Positions 22,228-34,661 of a DNA stretch of 64,000 nt are shown piece after piece; positions within the stretch are counted from its first letter, which is position 1, and every line of letters starts with the position of its first letter. The stretch covers positions 4,588,001 to 4,652,000 of the forward strand of contig NC_089390.1 in NCBI RefSeq assembly GCF_003171515.1, read 5' to 3'. A program made the translations under genes and the position numbers. The notes under the pieces were generated by a model, which was given only the letters and a program-made list of their open reading frames with translations, was not told the DNA's origin and did not search any database. The stretch comes from Pyrenophora tritici-repentis (Eukaryota > Ascomycota > Dothideomycetes > Pleosporales > Pleosporaceae).

Positions 22228-25200
22228 ATGGTAGACCAGCATCATCTCCCGGACGCTTCGCGTCGTGCGTCGCGCTACGATATCCTTCAGCCCCAGTTCA
22301 AGCAGCCGGCAAGGCCGGTCGCCCAACGAGACCGATATCGTGCAACCCAGTACTGTAACCCCATATACGATGTAGTTGAAAATGACAATGCATCCGATAA
22401 AGGTCTGCAGCTCGACTCTTTCGGTACGTGGTTGCCGTACTGCCTTTAGAGTAACTCTAATGTCGAAAAGATGAGAGATTACTACAAGAACCGTATCCCG
22501 ATCGCCAGCAGCAAGCCATGCAAGGCCGAGCGAGGTTGTCCCTTGCCCCAGCTCAGTCCACATTTTTCAACCATGCGGCACCTACTCAGTCACAAACCTC
22601 ATACTCTGCTCGTGAGAACGACATGTACCATGATCCTGGTAAGATTTACCACTGGCACCGAATACGCAACTACTGACAAACAAGTCGAGTACCGGCCTGC
22701 TGAGCAAGCTATGCGTACTCAATTGGGTGAGCTCAAGTCTCAGAGTGAAAGTTCGACATACTGATGATGCGTCAGGCCGCTTTGCCTACAATCCCACGCA
22801 GACCCAGCATTCAAGCTCCGACGTGCTAGTTGCCCCATCATCTAGTCCTGCTTTCAAAGCTAGCCAACGCCATGTTGAAAAACAACAAGAACAGCACATG
22901 CGTTCTTATCAGCAGGTCACACCTTTCAAGCCCCTACGAGATGACCCTCAGTCACAAATACCTTCTATAAATCAGATGGAAGATACTACCCACCCATATG
23001 GCCAACAGACACGTTCAAGGCCAGAGCGCAATTCAACAAGCCTGACTAATCTTCCCATGTGTCAAGATATCCGTTTACTCCCCGTCATAACTCTACCCGA
23101 TCGGCTGCGAACAGTTTTCCCTTATCCAACGTTCAATGCCGTCCAGTCAAAATGCTTCGAGAGGATGTTCCAAACTGACGACAACTTTGTGCTTGCTTCT
23201 CCCACTGGAAGTGGCAAGACCGTCATCTTGGAGCTTGCTATATGTCGGGCAATCGCTACGAATGCGACCAATCAATACAAGGTGGTCTACCAAGCGCCGA
23301 CTAAGGCTCTGTGTGCTGAGCGACAGCGCGATTGGGAAGCCAAGTTTACAAAGCTCGGTCTTAAATGTGCCGAGCTTACTGGTGATACAGACGTTTCCGA
23401 CCTCCAAAGCGTGCAGAGCGCCAACATCATCATCACCACACCCGAAAAGTGGGATAGCATGACTAGGAAATGGAAAGATCACGAGAAGCTGATGAGGCTC
23501 ATCAAGGTGTTTCTCATTGACGAAGTCCACATACTGAGGGAGGACCGCGGCGCTACGCTTGAGGCGGTTGTATCACGAATGAAGTCCATTGGCACGAATG
23601 TCCGCTTTGTAGCCTTATCTGCGACTGTGCCCAATTTCCAGGATATCGCAGCCTGGCTGGGTAAAAATTCGTTGGAGCCTGATATACCGGCCGCGAATGA
23701 GAGTTTCAGTGAGGAGTTTCGGCCAGTAAAACTGAAGAAGCACGTTTGTGGATATGCTTATACTGGTATCAACGACTTTGGTTTTGAAAAAGTTCTTGAT
23801 GGCAAACTTCCCGAAGTCATTGCTACTTATTCCGAGCGGAAGCCTATTATGGTCTTTTGTGCGACCAGAGCTTCCACAATCAACACAGCCACGCTGATTG
23901 CGAACTGGTGGGCCTCAAAAGCCGGCCAAGGCCGATTCTGGAACCGCCCCTCCAAGACACTGCCGCTACACAACAAGGAACTTCGGGACACTGTCGCTTC
24001 CGGTGTCGCATTTCATCACGCTGGACTTGACCTGGATGACCGAATGCAAGTTGAGAGGGGTTTCATTGCGGGTGAGATCAACGTCATTTGCTGCACCTCT
24101 ACCCTTGCGGTTGGGGTAAACTTACCCTGTCACCTCGTCATCATCAAGAACACGATGGTTTGGGGAGGAGGAAGACTCCAAGAATACTCTGATCTAGAGA
24201 TGATGCAGATGCTTGGCCGCGCAGGCCGACCTCAATTCGATGACACAGCCGTGGCAGTGATCATGACCCGCCAAACGAAAGCTCGCCGTTATGACATGTT
24301 AGTCACTGGCCAGCAACTCATAGAGAGTAAGCTTCATCTCAACTTGGTAGATCACTTGAATGCCGAGATCGGTCTGGGAACGATTCAAGACCCATTGTCG
24401 GCGAGAAAATGGCTTAGAGGAACATTCCTTTTCGTTCGACTCCAGAAAAATCCCGGATATTACAAGCTGGAAGGCGCTAGAAGTGGACAGAGTATTGAGG
24501 AGCAGGTGGACGACATTTGTTCCCGTGACATCACGCTTCTACAGGAGATCAATCTCGTTTCTGGCCAGGAGGACTTCAAATGTACGGAATTTGGCCATGC
24601 TATGGCACGATACTACGTTCATTACGAGACCATGAAAATATTCATGGGACTTCATTCTAGATGTTCTCTTTCTGAGATTGTACGTTTATTTCCTCCGCTT
24701 TCATGCTTTGCTGACACCTACCCCTCAGCTCTCAGCCATTGCCCAAGCCACCGAATACTCCAGTATACGATTTCGTCAAGGCGAAAAAGCCCTGTACAAA
24801 CTCCTCAACAAGTCTCCTTCCATTCGCTGGCCTATTCCTGTCAATCTGGATTTGCCAGCCCAAAAAGTGTCGTTGATCGTGCAATCTGTTCTCGGCTCCG
24901 CTGATATCTCTTTCGACGGCGAGATGAGCAAACACAAGGCACAGTATACGATGGAAGTGATGGTGGTCTTTAAAACTCTCGGAAGTCTCATCCGTTGCAT
25001 CATCGACTGCCAGATTGCCCTCGGAGACTCTGTAAGCATCCACAATGCTCTAATGCTTGAGCGCAGCATAGGGGCAAGAGCTTGGGACGACAGCCCACTA
25101 CAAATGAAGCAGGTACATACCATTGGCGTGGTAGCAGTCAGGAAGCTTGTCAACGCTGGTATAAAATGCATAGAGGATCTCGAAGATTGCGAAGCTCATC

Positions 25201-27286
25201 GTATTGAAGCTCTTCTTGGCAAAAATCCGCCCTATGGTCTCAAGGTGCTTGAGAACGTCCGCACGTTTCCAAAGCTCCGCGTTTCCCTCCATGCGCGACC
25301 ATCAACTGTAACTGAACATATTTTTATGACGTAAATATATACTGACAGATAGCAAGACGGCCCCGACTCCCAGGGGAGTCAAAATTGAGATTCGAGCGGA
25401 CATTGGCTTCATCAACGAGCAACCACCCCAACGCTTCAACTCCAAGCTTATATACGTTTGTCTGTTACTAGAGACTTCCGATGGCCGCAAGATACACTTC
25501 GCTCGAATCAGGTAAGCGGTCACCTCTTTTGACTGTTCGATCGCTAAGAGATATACAGCGCATCGAAGCTAGATTCCGGCCAGAGCGTCGCAATACCAGC
25601 TCTTCTAGTAAGTCCGGATCAGTCCGTCAACTGTTATGTCATGTGCGATAGCATCGGTATGCATGATCTGTTCTATTCTAAGATAACAGCTAACATCACT
25701 TAGCCGGCAGTATGCGTGTTGCGACTGTGAAACCTCGAGTCAACCCATCCATGTTTCCGAAACCAGGATCTCTTGATCCAGACACGACAACGCATCAGTC
25801 TAACATGTCCAAGCGCCGCATCGATACCACACAAGCAATGCGAAAACCATCGGTTACCAGCGAAGATTTTGGTGATGACGATCTTGACGATGAAACGCTC
25901 GTGAAAGCTGCTGCTAATGATCTCGACTTTGACCACATTGAAAACTACGCGAATCCTTTCGACGCCATGACCCGGAAGAACACTGCAACGAATAAGCAAC
26001 ACAAGAATACTCAGGGTGGGAAGGGCTTGCTGAGGTCTGTTGAAGCAGACGGCGAGGACAATGAGCAAGAGCCTGTGCAGCTCGCCAACGGAAAGTGGGC
26101 CTGCAATCACGCATGCAAAGACAAGGGAACCTGTAAGCACTTCTGTTGCAAGAATGGTATGGAAAAACCACCGAAAAAGAAGTCAGTCACCAAACGAGTG
26201 CCATCAGGTGAGACACGACTTCAACCACAACAGAAAACACTGCTTTCGAAAGGCAAAGAAAGGCAGACAAAACTCCAAATTACCACTTCCAAACGAAAGA
26301 TTTCCTCGCCGATTGAGGAACTCGATCTTACACAGCAAGAGAAGAAGAAGAAGACCGACTACGAAAAAAATGGACCAAGAGAATACCGCGATCTGCATCA
26401 ATTGCATAAGACGATCCAAGGGAATGACCTCCCTTCTTCCCTTCATTCCGTCATGCATAAGAAACCCGCCTATTGTTACTCCGTTGGAGGTGAGCACAAT
26501 CTCGCCTTCATGAATGATACGACAACGGGGCGACTTCACACTCCTAGTGACTACGGAAGCATCCAGTTCGAAGACTCGCCTCCTCATCCTGGGCCCTCTC
26601 ATCATTTGCTTGTGCAGCAAGACTCTGACCAACTAGGTGGTGAAACAGCGCAGAGCGATTACTTGGGCTATGAGGCTGCAGTATCAGTCGTTTCTCGTGG
26701 ATCTGACACGTATGGCGATGACGACTCCCTCCTTGGTGACGCTATGATCGGACTAGTGGACTCTCATACCCTGCAGGGAGCGGAACAGAACGACGTGGAT
26801 CAATCTCAAGAGGAAGCTCCGAACTATGCCGATGAGGTGGAACACGACGAATACGGTGCTGGCTTATATGACGACTTCACAGAGTACGGAAAGGATCTCT
26901 ACAATAGCCCTCAGGGAGTGCGATATGTCGCGGAAAATGCCCCGCCGACCCGTACTTTCACAAGAAAATTACCGTCGCTTTTCGTAAACAGTATGAGCAC
27001 TTCCGCAACCGCACACGAAAACTCTGAGCCAGCGGACACCATGTACCAGGACCCGGAGCTGAGCGACCTGGCCCCACAAAAGGCTGTACCGTCACCTTCG
27101 CAAGTGAGCCTGGACAACCACCTGGCGCTTTTCGAAGAAGAGGATATAGATGACCTTGACATGGTAGCGTGTGAGCCGAAAGAAGATGTTCCGGCCAAGG
27201 ACACGACTGTTCCTGAGGCATTCGGCGATCTTGAGCCGTGGCTGTTCCAGGAGTTTGGCGACATTGTGGAGCTGATCGAGGAATGA
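22228..27286 (+). CDS. HFM1: HFM1/MER3 meiotic DNA helicase with C-terminal Cys/His motif
   Basis: A superfamily-2 Ski2-like helicase; MER3/HFM1 stabilises recombination intermediates and promotes crossovers in meiosis. A frame-consistent model is 22228-22423, 22516-22638, 22685-22726, 22776-24679, 24729-25307, 25357-25511, 25559-25656 and 25704-27286, 1559 residues; the first two exons are the least certain. Visible motifs are ASPTGSGKT (motif I), FLIDEVH (DEVH box), LSATVPN, HHAGLDLDDR and MLGRAGRPQFDD (motif VI). The Sec63-like part follows (YSSIRFRQGEK, then a helix-hairpin region ending KNPPYG). Downstream are VKIEIRADIGF and CYVMCDSIAGS, then the zinc-ligand-like CNHAC-KDKGTCKHFCC followed by KPPKK, as in MER3 proteins. 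The last 350 residues are acidic, Ser/Gln-rich and poorly conserved. The last exon could be taken for a separate protein starting at 25712, but the splice joins in frame through a conserved block. Confidence 0.87.
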
Positions 27287-27539
27287 TCGGGCTGGTATGC
27301 ACCCCATCTATTATGATATGGTACGATGGTAAGGCGGTAATGAAGGGTGGCATGTAGAGAGAATGTGTGTGTACGGTAGTAATGTTATACTCGATTCACC
27401 ATAAAAATATAGCTAGGCATATCCTGGACAGGCTTACATTTTTCTCTACTTCCCCTATTCGACATCATCACCTCTCCATGGGTTGTTACTTCATTTATAA
27501 AGTGCTATTACATGTATCTTATCAGGCATCCCCACTCAA

Positions 27540-29340
27540 CTACGACGACGCACCCGGTGAGTTCTGATCAGGAGCCCCCTTCACCAACTTAAACCCACCC
27601 GGCTGAAGATACTGAAACACCAATCTGGGATCATACTTCCTCGCCACCTGCATCAACCTCTCCCTATTCCTCCCCCCATAACTCCCCACCGGATCCTGAA
27701 ACTCAGACGCATAATTCAAATACACAAACTCATTATCTAGCCCCCTCCTCCCTGCCTCCACCTTCACAAGCCGAATAATCTCCGCAATCACCGCCTGAAA
27801 CTTCGATTCGTCATCCTTGTTATTCCACGCAGCGTTGAAATTAAGGATAAAATACGGGCCACCTGCTGGATCTATACCAAGTGCGTTTCCCCCATTCTTC
27901 TGCATGGTTTTTGCGGCGCTGACGGTGATGGGCTGGATGGCCATTATGAGGAGGATTTTCTCCACGTCGGCGACGGTGGCGTCCTGGGCGTAGAAGGTGG
28001 AGATGGTGAAATCGAGGAGCTGGCGGTCCATTTTAAGGCTGATGCCCCACCAGGTTTCGTAGGCGCCCGGGGCGGGGGCGCCTTGGTTGAGGAGGTCGGC
28101 CATGCCGGACATGGGGCGCAGGCCGGTGGTGTCGTCTATGGAGGGGATGGTGGTCCAGTCGCTGAAGACTGTGGCGTTGGCGATTGGTTTGGCGTAGTGC
28201 AGGTTTGCGAAACCTACTTTTCCGATGCCAGGGGCGGTGGCGAAGGTCTGCGTGGTAATTAGTTGGTGAATCGCAGAGTTTGAAATTAGTGGGTTTGTTG
28301 GGTAGAGTACGCACGAAGATTTGTGCGGCGTCTTCATCTTTGACTGATCCGGAGACGGTGAACTTGTAGATTGCATCCATTGCAGCTGGGAATGCGTCCT
28401 CGAGATAGACTCGTTGACCTCCCCACATCTGACCCAGAGGAAAAGCCATGAGCTTGAAATTTGTGACAATTCCAAAGTTGTTGCCTCCGCCTCTTAGCGC
28501 CCAGAAGAGATCCGGGTAGGAGGTTGAGCTGACTTCAATGGGGATTCCTGACGCAGTGACAAGTTCAAAACTTGCTACGTTGTCGCAGGCCCAGCCACGT
28601 TTGCTCGCAAAGTGGGATATGCCTCCGCCGAGAATCAACCCAGGTACACCTACAGGTGCCATCTTGATCAAACATTAGCGGAAGGAAATCAAATTCTACA
28701 AAGGTCTTGAACTTACCCGACCTCCCGAGACGCTCAGTCCGTCCTTCTCGATAGCGTGGTAAACGTCTATCCAGCGAAGTCCAGGCCCGATATCGACTGT
28801 TTGCTTATCCGAAGCGACCACGGCCTGCTTGAAGTTTTCCATAGAAATGGTGATCCCATCTTCGATGCTAGATGCGCCAGCCCATGCTGCGTGTCCGCCA
28901 CCTTTGACAGCAAATGGACATTGATACACTCGCGATAATAGTACGACCGTTGAGACGTCTAGGGTTTCGGTGGGCTTGAAAACACAGGCAGGGCGCAGCG
29001 AGCCTTGCTGGGCAGACCAGTATGCTCCCGTGAAGTTGGCATATGATGCTGCCCCTTCAGATAGGACTTTTTCGGTGCCGAAAAGTATGGTCAAGGCGCT
29101 ACACTATCATGGTGTTAGATCCGGCAACACCTTTGCATACCTCAGACATGAACTTACGGCAAGTGAGCATTGTGCAGAAACGGAGCGTTTGTTGAGTTCT
29201 GGTAGTGCTGAGACGTCAACACCGATATTTTCAAGAGCCGCTGTAGCGTTGAAGTCTTCGGGCTCGAAGGTGCCACTGCCGGTTTGGGCAGTTACTCCCG
29301 CAGCAAAAGCTGCCACTGGAGCGAGCTGTGCGAACCTCAT
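27540..29340 (-). CDS. Secreted FAD-linked oxidoreductase (BBE-like)
   Basis: A member of the FAD_binding_4/berberine-bridge family: flavin oxidases acting on sugars, alkaloids or secondary metabolites. Four exons join in frame: 29340-29141, 29098-28717, 28662-28315 and 28247-27540, giving 545 residues. The first 18 residues are a signal peptide (hydrophobic, ending VTA before QTGSG), so the enzyme is probably secreted. The FAD domain shows CVFKPTETLDVS, the KGGGHAAWAG block whose His is the usual covalent flavin site, and GLILGGGISHFASKRGW. A central substrate domain follows, and the C-terminal NYASEFQDP with YGGRNRERLMQVARKYDP is the BBE closing block. The second flavin-linking Cys is not clear, so single attachment is likely. 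The first intron is 42 nt. It converges on the helicase gene; no biosynthetic partners are nearby, so the substrate is unknown. Confidence 0.9.
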
Positions 29341-30424
29341 TATCGGAACTTTTCAGGTCTCAAGGGACAATCGAAGTGTAACTTGGCATTGAGCCCACGG
29401 CAGCGGATCATCGACGCTTTTGAAGGGGCCCGCGAAGATGTGGAGTCTGAAAGCTTTCGCCGTCGGCCGTTCCTTTAGTTAGTACAGCGACATGCATGGC
29501 GAAAACACTCAATCCGCAGGCACTTCATTTAACCTGGTCGGCATAAGGGTCGAGGCACCGTTCCAATTATTGATGCGATATCGACTTCTGTTCGGGGAAG
29601 GTGGGTGGATGCTGCATGCATGTGTGAGGCGTGGTCGGAGACATGACTGTTGGTGGCTGCATAGATACCGCGCTATTCTCGTCTTCGCCTAGTGTGCCCC
29701 ATGGGAGCCCGAGTTCCCCGTCGCATAGGCTCATCCGAAGCTCAACGTCTGGTTCCCGTAATCTAAAATGTCAGCGGCTGAAAACAAGTTCGGTGCACTT
29801 GAGAATTCTGGCAAGAAAGGAATAGGAGATAAGAGTTCGGCCAAGGGACGTTTGGGGCCATGCGCACGGGTGCGGCTCGGGTGGCAAATAGGGACCCCTT
29901 TGCAAGGGGCCTGCCGGACGGCAGACAACACACCCGAGGGTATGTTCCTCTTACATGCGATAATTTCGTTGTCTCGGTGGTTGATTACGTTGTGCTCGGA
30001 CAGTGAACTTGCCCATCAAGCGCCGCCAGCTTTGGATGATTTCCAAAATGAAGGCGACATCTTGGACGTGCACTGATCCGCTGAAGCAGCGCACTCAAAA
30101 CGAGCAAAATGCTATGATAAAATCTATCCCGTTACTTCAACTATAAATGAAAATGGCAGTAAGACGTCGTGAGAGCAGTTTATCCCGCGCTGCGCCGCAA
30201 ACCAACAAATTCGTCTAGTAGCCTCTTTGGAGCTCTTTGCACATAGCAAAACTTAAGCGCTGGGATTTGGGAGATCCTGACTTTTTCCGGATTACCAGTA
30301 TGATGGATGAAAGGATTCTCTTCGTTCCGTGATATATATGCGGTGCGCGACCACCGAGTCAGCGCAACTCCATCCGATCAAGACATCGTTGCGCTCAGTC
30401 GCAAACAAGGATATTAGAGAAAGC
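29341..30424. other. Intergenic region between the oxidase and the rhodopsin-domain gene
   Basis: About 1.1 kb, divergent promoters for the two flanking genes. Short frames on both strands have no motif. Nothing further is supported. Confidence 0.45.
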
Positions 30425-31739
30425 ATGACCACCGATGAACTTTCCGATGTTGCATGGGATAAGACGAAGGTCCCGGCTACCATGGGTAGGGGTCATTTGG
30501 ATCGTGTGAACTCGTTTATGCTGGCTCTAACATCGATTGTCTTTCTTGCACGCGTTGCTACTCGCATTACGAAGCACAAAAAATTCGAGTTACAAGACTT
30601 TTTCTGCTGCCTGTCTTACGTTTGCTACGTCGCCATGGTAGTAATGTACTTCAACGAGAATGGACCGTTGTACCGTGCCGAGAGTGTTCAAAGAGGTGAG
30701 ATAGCGCCGTATCCAGATATCCGTGAGTACTCTTCATCTTTTTCTGTCGCTGTTATACTTGTGTTGGCTTGCTGACTGCCCTTCAGTTCATGACACAGGA
30801 ATGCTATATCGATGGCTGACAGCGGCTCAGCTCTTGTTCTATTCCTCTCTTACTTCAGTAAAGCTGTCGCTCTTGGCACTGTACAGGCTGTTGTTGAAAC
30901 AAGCTTGTCGTAAATATGTCATTATGTGGTGGGTGATTTTGGCGTTTTGCCTACTGGTACATATATCCTCACAGCATTCTGTTTATGTTACAGTCCACTG
31001 ACGTATGCGCAGTCTTACATCGGCAGTTCAATGACCACGATATTTGTGTGTGATAGCAACAAAGCAAAGTATGGCCAAGGTGTGTGCGCAAAACCACACG
31101 AGCAAAAACGCGCGCAATTCAGTCTATGGTTTGCGTATGCAGTAGATGTGGCTACTGATCTTGCAGGTACGTATGCGGAAATATCAGAGTTACAGTGATA
31201 CTAACGAATATAGTAATGTTCCTCCCGTTTCGCATGACTTGGAATCTCAGGTTGCCAAGATCCCAGAAGTTTGGCATCTTCGTGCTCTTTGGCAGTGGTT
31301 GGATATGCATTGTATGTCATCAAGCAATTCTCTTTTCGGGCCTCACACTGACGATGTACTCTACATATAGCTGTTCGCAACACTACGCGTTGTTCAGGTC
31401 AGTGTCAAAGATGGGGTGCCAATGATACCAGACCCAAAGTGGCTGGAAATGTGGACTGTTATTGAAACCTCCATGGGTATGGCTTCCATTCCCAAAAAAA
31501 CTGCCAACATATAGCTAACAGTAACTACAGCTGTAATGATCGGATGCGCTCCAGCTTTCAATGCTCTTCGCTCCCGTCGTAACAACAACAGGGTTAGAAA
31601 ACCAGTCATTTCGCTTGAGATGCAGTCATCAGAAGGCCGCAGCACAGAACAACTCAAGCACAAGGAAGAACTGGTCTTCATAACGACACACGAAAACGTG
31701 GAAATAGCGGATTTAACAACTAGGCCCGAGCTTGTGTAG
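30425..31739 (+). CDS. Fungal rhodopsin-domain (SAT4-like) seven-TM membrane protein
   Basis: A member of the large fungal family of seven-helix integral membrane proteins annotated as rhodopsin-domain or SAT4; molecular function is mostly unknown and a retinal-binding role should not be assumed. Six exons join in frame: 30425-30722, 30787-30956, 31013-31166, 31214-31311, 31371-31476 and 31531-31739, giving 344 residues. Hydrophobic helices fit the family, with the typical blocks ELQDFFCCLSYVCYV, the Leu-rich third helix SVKLSLLALYRLL, FAYAVDVATDLAVMFLP, SQKFGIFVLFGSGWICI, and WTVIETSMAVMIGCAPAF before a charged C-terminal tail. Alternative in-frame starts are at 30329 and 30482; 30425 places a short polar N-terminus before helix 1. 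The small exons are confirmed only by reading-frame continuity and family resemblance. Confidence 0.82.
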
Positions 31740-32475
31740 CGCTTTCAAAGTCTCCAGCACATACTGACCAGCAGTCTGCGAGTGGTGGATCGACGGCTGA
31801 GCTGACTGGGCCGCATATTTTGAAATAAGAGTTGGAGGACGCAACAATTTTCCGATCTAAGTAACCTCAGCTCAATAGGTTTTGTTGTGAAGGTGAAGAC
31901 GAAGAGCAAAGCAATAGCCGGCGTGACGTCAGCCAATCACAACAGTCATAAGCCCACACCACAGTGGTGTCTCACTCAGCGCCTATTGTCCGAAGCCTCT
32001 TGGAAGCATTTTTGTGGAGTGCCTTTCATCTCTCATATTCTCAATCGCTTCATCACAACACCTCAAGATATTGTTCGTGTTGGGACACTATAGGGTGTAA
32101 GTGAATCAGAGCCGCATTCACCTCTTACTGTCGCGAAAACCTCTTCAGCTCTAGACGAGACACCTCAAAACTTCCCACTCTTTACTCTCTCCTTCTCTCT
32201 TCCCTTATCTTTTCAGACTCTCCAGTTTACCATCTTTTTCGCGGCCCAGACGCGAGAACACGCGTAGCCTGGACTACGAGCATATCAAAACAAGCGCACC
32301 ACAACAACAGCAACGCGGCGAGACCAGCAACCTCAAAAAATCGCTTAGCTTCGCACACACCTTTTTCTCATCAGCCCTCCTATTCATTTCCCCCCCATAC
32401 GTCTTTGCAGACTTCGTTCCTGTCCACTCTCTTCACTCCAAGCTTCGTCCTGCAATCACCGCAATCGCAAACACC
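31740..32475. other. Intergenic region, pyrimidine-rich leader
   Basis: About 740 bases upstream of the next gene. A pyrimidine-rich run at about 32175-32225 (CTCTCC/TTCTCT-like) is typical of promoter-proximal DNA in filamentous ascomycetes. No gene is supported. Confidence 0.4.
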
Positions 32476-34144
32476 ATGCAAACAAGGCGCAAGCAGCCCT
32501 TCAGGGCGGTCCCGTTTGAAGCCTGGCCCTCTGGCGTACCTCTCAGGAGGATCGTCACAAACCCGCGACCATCATCCAAGGCCACTGCCAGCGCTGCACC
32601 CAAGGCAAAGCGTTCCGCAGATGAGTACGCCGAAGATGCGTCCCCTGCCATATCTTTCCCTCGCCCTGCGAAGAAGATGAAGACATCGGTGAAGCCAGCA
32701 CCGAAAGCTACTTCAGCACGAGCTACTCCAGCACCGAGGGCAACTCCCGCACGCAAGTCCAAGCAATCCACAGCAGCTCCCAGCACTGCACCCATCGCCG
32801 CACCCCCCAAGAAGTCATCGGCTATCAAAACTCACACTGCACCCGTTGCCCTACCCCCCAAGAAGTCATCGGCCATCAAAGCCCACAGCAAGCGCGCAAC
32901 CAAACTCTCCATCCCCACCACCACTCTCGTCCCCCCACGTCCCCCGCCAGCGCGCCATCCTCGGTCAAAAAGACGAGTCCCTCCTTCGCATCACGGGCAA
33001 AAGCGCCATCACACACAAGACCAATGACTTGCGTTTCCGCCTCATCCCCCATGCCTCCATCGACTGGAACAACGCCTACCACATCGGAAAAATCAACTCC
33101 TGGCGCAACCAGATCTACCAGCGCGCGGGCATCAAGACACGTCTGATTGTCTCCTGGCACGAGCTGGAGGAGCTGTGGATGGAGCTGTACTACCAGCTCT
33201 CCATTGTCGAGGCACGTCAGCGTAACGGTAACATCATCCTTCCGTCGCCTAAGCAGCTGAGGGATTCGTTCAACGAGCTGTTCGTCGGCAGGGTGCTGAA
33301 GGATAGGCGTGGCAGGAGTTTGGCGCCTAGGGACGAGAGGCATGCCACGGCTTTCGGATCGAAGTTCAACCGTATGTTTCATACGTTGAAGGCGAGGCTG
33401 AATGCTTGTGTTCGTGGCAAGGGCAAGGAGTTCATGCCCGAGATTCGTTTTGCGATGTTGCTGGCCTACAAGGCCAAGAAAGTGGAGATGGGCGTTGAGG
33501 CTGACGACGCTGTTGATGGGGAAGAGTGGGAGGCCTTTTTGGAACAGCTATATGAGATTGCCGACGAAGAGGAGCAGCATCTCACCGAGGAACAGGCAGA
33601 AGAGATGAAGGAAGATGGAGACTTGGAAGATGAGCAGGATCTCATGCAAGAGGAAGAAGACGACCTTGACTACGGTGACAGTGGAGCTGAAGAAGAAAAG
33701 CAGGATCTCATGCAAGAGGAAGACGAATCCGACAGTGAAACTGTAGCTGGATATGAAGATCGCCATCCCACACAACAACAGCAAGAAGCCTTCGGCCTGA
33801 CAGCCCTTGAGGCCGACGCTATCGACGCCCTACTCAGTCTCAGCTCAGCATCAAACAGTTCGTCCCCCACACCCATACATCACACTCAACCAAAACTGAC
33901 ATTGCATTTAGATCATACCACCGCATATGGCTTTGCCACCCCTGAACTGACTCGTTCCGCACGTACCTCGCTCTCCACGGCGGAGAGTGTCCCCACGCCT
34001 CCTTCTCAGGGTGCCACGTACATCGCTGGTGGCTATGACGTCGACAACCGTGACAAGGATGCAGCTGGCGAACGCGTCGTCGGTGGCTGCAAGAATTGTG
34101 ATATTTTTGCTGCAAATGTGCTTTTGAGCGCTCGACGTGGTTGA
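32476..34144 (+). CDS. Hypothetical protein with basic N-terminus and acidic C-terminal region (one frame break)
   Basis: I do not recognise this family. Two frames overlap between 32846 and 33027; dropping one C from the six-C run at 32931-32936 joins them into 555 codons starting at 32476. The N-terminus is Ala/Pro/Lys-rich with nuclear-localisation-like KRSADEYAEDAS...PAKKMK and a 17-residue tandem repeat beginning PPKKSSAIK. A conserved-looking globular part follows (about 33000-33540) with helices containing WRNQIYQRAG, SWHELEELWMELYY and FNRMFHTLKARLN. The last third is acidic, with QDLMQEE used twice, then Ser/Thr-rich. A nuclear role is inference from composition. The whole could instead be two alternative starts, with a shorter protein from 32846. 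Confidence 0.6.
32803..32890 (+). repeat. 51-bp tandem repeat inside the coding region
   Basis: A 51-nt unit beginning CCCCCCAAGAAGTCATCGG is present at 32803 and again at 32854 (second copy partial). It encodes the repeated PPKKSSAIK peptide. The two copies differ by a few substitutions. Confidence 0.7.
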
Positions 34145-34200
34145 GCTCCTGTTGGAGAAACTTACTTAGTTGAGTAAAGGGAAGCGAACGTTGCAGCGTT

Positions 34201-34340
34201 GAAGGAAGGCCTGGATCGTTGCGTTGTTGATGGAAGACCTGGAGTCTTGCAACGTTCATGGAAGGCCTGGAGTCTTGCAGCGTTTATGGAAGTTCTGGAC
34301 CGTTGCGTCATTGATGGAAGACCTGGAGTCTTACATCCTA
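34201..34340. repeat. 28-bp minisatellite, five units
   Basis: Five head-to-tail units of 28 bases start at 34201, 34229, 34257, 34285 and 34313. The consensus opens GATGGAAGACCTGGAGTCTT and ends GCAACGTT. Units 2 and 5 are the closest pair; units 1 and 4 share the GGATCGTTGCGT-like variant half. The array lies 57 bases after the stop of the upstream gene, so it is probably in its 3' UTR or just beyond. Confidence 0.85.
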
Positions 34341-34661
34341 TCTTTGTTTCATTGTTGCGTTCTTGTTTTCCTGCTTTGCGCCGATTTTGCGCAGTTGTGG
34401 CCGCTGGATGAAGGCTGGTCATACTTGTTTGCGTACTTTTTTCTTTTTTGTTTAACGGAGTATTGCGAGTGGGATTGATTTCAAAATGGGACATTGTAGT
34501 TATGAATGGCATACTACAACACGAGGAACGAACACAAAAGCATGTATCACTACTGGGAAAGAAACGTGCTACCTCTGTACCTCAGCCGTAGATATCTCCG
34601 CATATCAACGAGTGCGTTGAGCGGAAATGAGTACTTTTATATACCCGAAGCTGTCCACCTT

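Noticed and set aside
25712..27286. Separate 524-residue protein downstream of the helicase
   Set aside because: The splice at 25656/25704 keeps frame through a conserved MER3 block, and the MER3 Cys/His motif is present; it is the C-terminus of the same gene.
30425..31739. Light-driven rhodopsin pump or sensor
   Set aside because: The fungal SAT4/rhodopsin-domain family is named by fold; no retinal-binding Lys motif of microbial rhodopsins is visible.
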